64,000 nucleotides of DNA from Myroides odoratimimus (GTDB taxonomy: Bacteria > Bacteroidota > Bacteroidia > Flavobacteriales > Flavobacteriaceae): positions 1 through 64,000 of the forward strand of contig NZ_BCMQ01000002.1 of assembly GCF_001485415.1 (NCBI RefSeq). The letters are read 5' to 3'. A program made the position numbers and the translations under genes. Below the pieces are notes generated by a model. It did no database searches and had not been told where the DNA came from. It saw only the letters and a list, made by a program, of their open reading frames with translations. Positions 63,485-64,000 of this stretch are shown here, one piece after another; the stretch's first letter is position 1; each line of letters begins with the position of its first letter.

Positions 63485-64000
63485 TCAATTACATTTTTTC
63501 TAATAGAATTTAAAATATACTCTACTTTATCATCTTGGTCAAATAACACATTTATTTCTCTCAAGCTCACGTTTCCTCTACTACCAACATCGAAACTTAT
63601 CTTTAACTTATTGGTAGCAAATGATACAGGAAAGTAGTTTATATCAATAAATGTATCGAATCCTCCTGTTTTATAATACTTTCTATTTTTATTATAGATA
63701 TCTTTATTGGTATATATTTTTTCCCAATTATCTTTTTCCCACACATAAATAGAATAATTGTGTGGTAAAGATTCTTCAGTAGGGCTATAAAAAACAATAC
63801 CTTCTATATTTCTTCGATACTTATCAAACTCTATTATTAGTTCATTATCTTTATTTTTTGTACTCCAAAAATTCCCCCAACTCCACAACTCATCAGTTAA
63901 CACATCTATATTTTCTTGTAATTTTAAAGAAGTTACTTTCTTAAATTTATCGAAATCATAATAACTATCAATTTTTCCAGTATCATACTTAATAAACTTA
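63481..64000 (-). CDS. Partial CDS: C-terminal part of a discoidin-like protein
   Basis: The reading frame stays open to the window edge, so only the last 172 codons are seen. The GTG at 63903 is not a real start: frame-compatible sequence continues beyond it (ending FKKVTSLKLQENID before it). The visible part contains ELWSWGNFWSTKNKDNELIIEFDKY and GSRGNVSLREINVLF, a beta-rich pattern like F5/8 type C (discoidin) carbohydrate-binding domains, with GFDTFIDINYFPV in between. It overlaps the flippase start by 4 nt, so it belongs to the polysaccharide locus. Function and full length are unknown. Confidence 0.7.
   Translation of the reverse strand, partial: KFIKYDTGKIDSYYDFDKFKKVTSLKLQENIDVLTDELWSWGNFWSTKNKDNELIIEFDKYRRNIEGIVFYSPTEESLPHNYSIYVWEKDNWEKIYTNKDIYNKNRKYYKTGGFDTFIDINYFPVSFATNKLKISFDVGSRGNVSLREINVLFDQDDKVEYILNSIRKNVID

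Noticed and set aside
63901-63903. GTG as the start of the last gene
   Set aside because: The frame stays open for 97 more bases to the window edge with protein-like sequence, so this is an internal Val codon.

Overview
The window is a gene-dense, AT-rich chromosomal segment from a member of the Bacteroidota, almost certainly family Flavobacteriaceae. A Myroides- or Flavobacterium-like genus fits best, but that is inference from protein character. The support is: lineage-type families (DUF4286, DUF4292, DUF4254, DUF6341, DUF6427, DUF5686, a complete Bat operon, an acylornithine-type ArgF'), weak or absent Shine-Dalgarno sequences, and repeated matches to the Bacteroidota -7 promoter element TAnnTTTG about 20 nt before start codons. 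Several of these elements decide start sites (pheS, the PaaE-like reductase, the porin-like protein at 20.5 kb and the small gene at 38.6 kb).

Layout: 0-9 kb holds tRNA-Asn, rseP, serS, a DUF4286 protein, rsmA, mgtE, a 2-hydroxyacid dehydrogenase and an OlsF-like two-domain acyltransferase. 9-21 kb holds xth, an OmpA lipoprotein, a mechanosensitive channel, xseAB, dut with a sugar nucleotidyltransferase, a DUF4292 lipoprotein with an EnvC-like protein, and 3-hydroxyanthranilate dioxygenase followed by an ALDH7-type dehydrogenase. 21-32 kb holds an AlbA_2/phosphatase pair and the moxR-DUF58-batABCDE operon. 32-39 kb holds cvpA, a small conserved gene, pheS, a DUF5686 outer-membrane protein, a PaaE-like reductase and a small orphan gene between two near-identical terminators. 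39-48 kb is a one-strand arginine operon (GNAT, argG, argC, argD, argF', argB, argE-like, argH) preceded by a candidate arginine leader peptide. 48-54 kb holds apt, a GT9 gene, a DUF4254 gene, upp, DUF6427, DUF6341 and purD. 54-64 kb is a surface-polysaccharide locus on the minus strand, running off the right edge: flippase, asparagine synthase, GT4, two polymerase/ligase-like proteins, WecG/TagA transferase, UDP-glucuronate decarboxylase and an initiating sugar transferase.

The genes are mostly housekeeping and envelope functions. The arginine operon looks complete from acylglutamate to arginine through acetyl- or succinyl-citrulline. The Bat genes should form an inner-membrane/periplasmic complex driven by MoxR. 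The right-hand locus has the parts of a Wzx/Wzy pathway.

The most interesting observations are: (1) a 35-codon leader ORF ending in an Arg-rich stretch (SRSSRARA, codons CGG, CGC, CGG), whose last codons overlap a terminator-like hairpin upstream of the arginine operon; (2) two copies, 24 kb apart, of an intergenic repeat built from four 11-bp GCCGACCACAT-like units; (3) a small orphan gene bracketed by 57-bp direct repeats that are themselves terminators. I saw no CRISPR array, insertion sequence or prophage.
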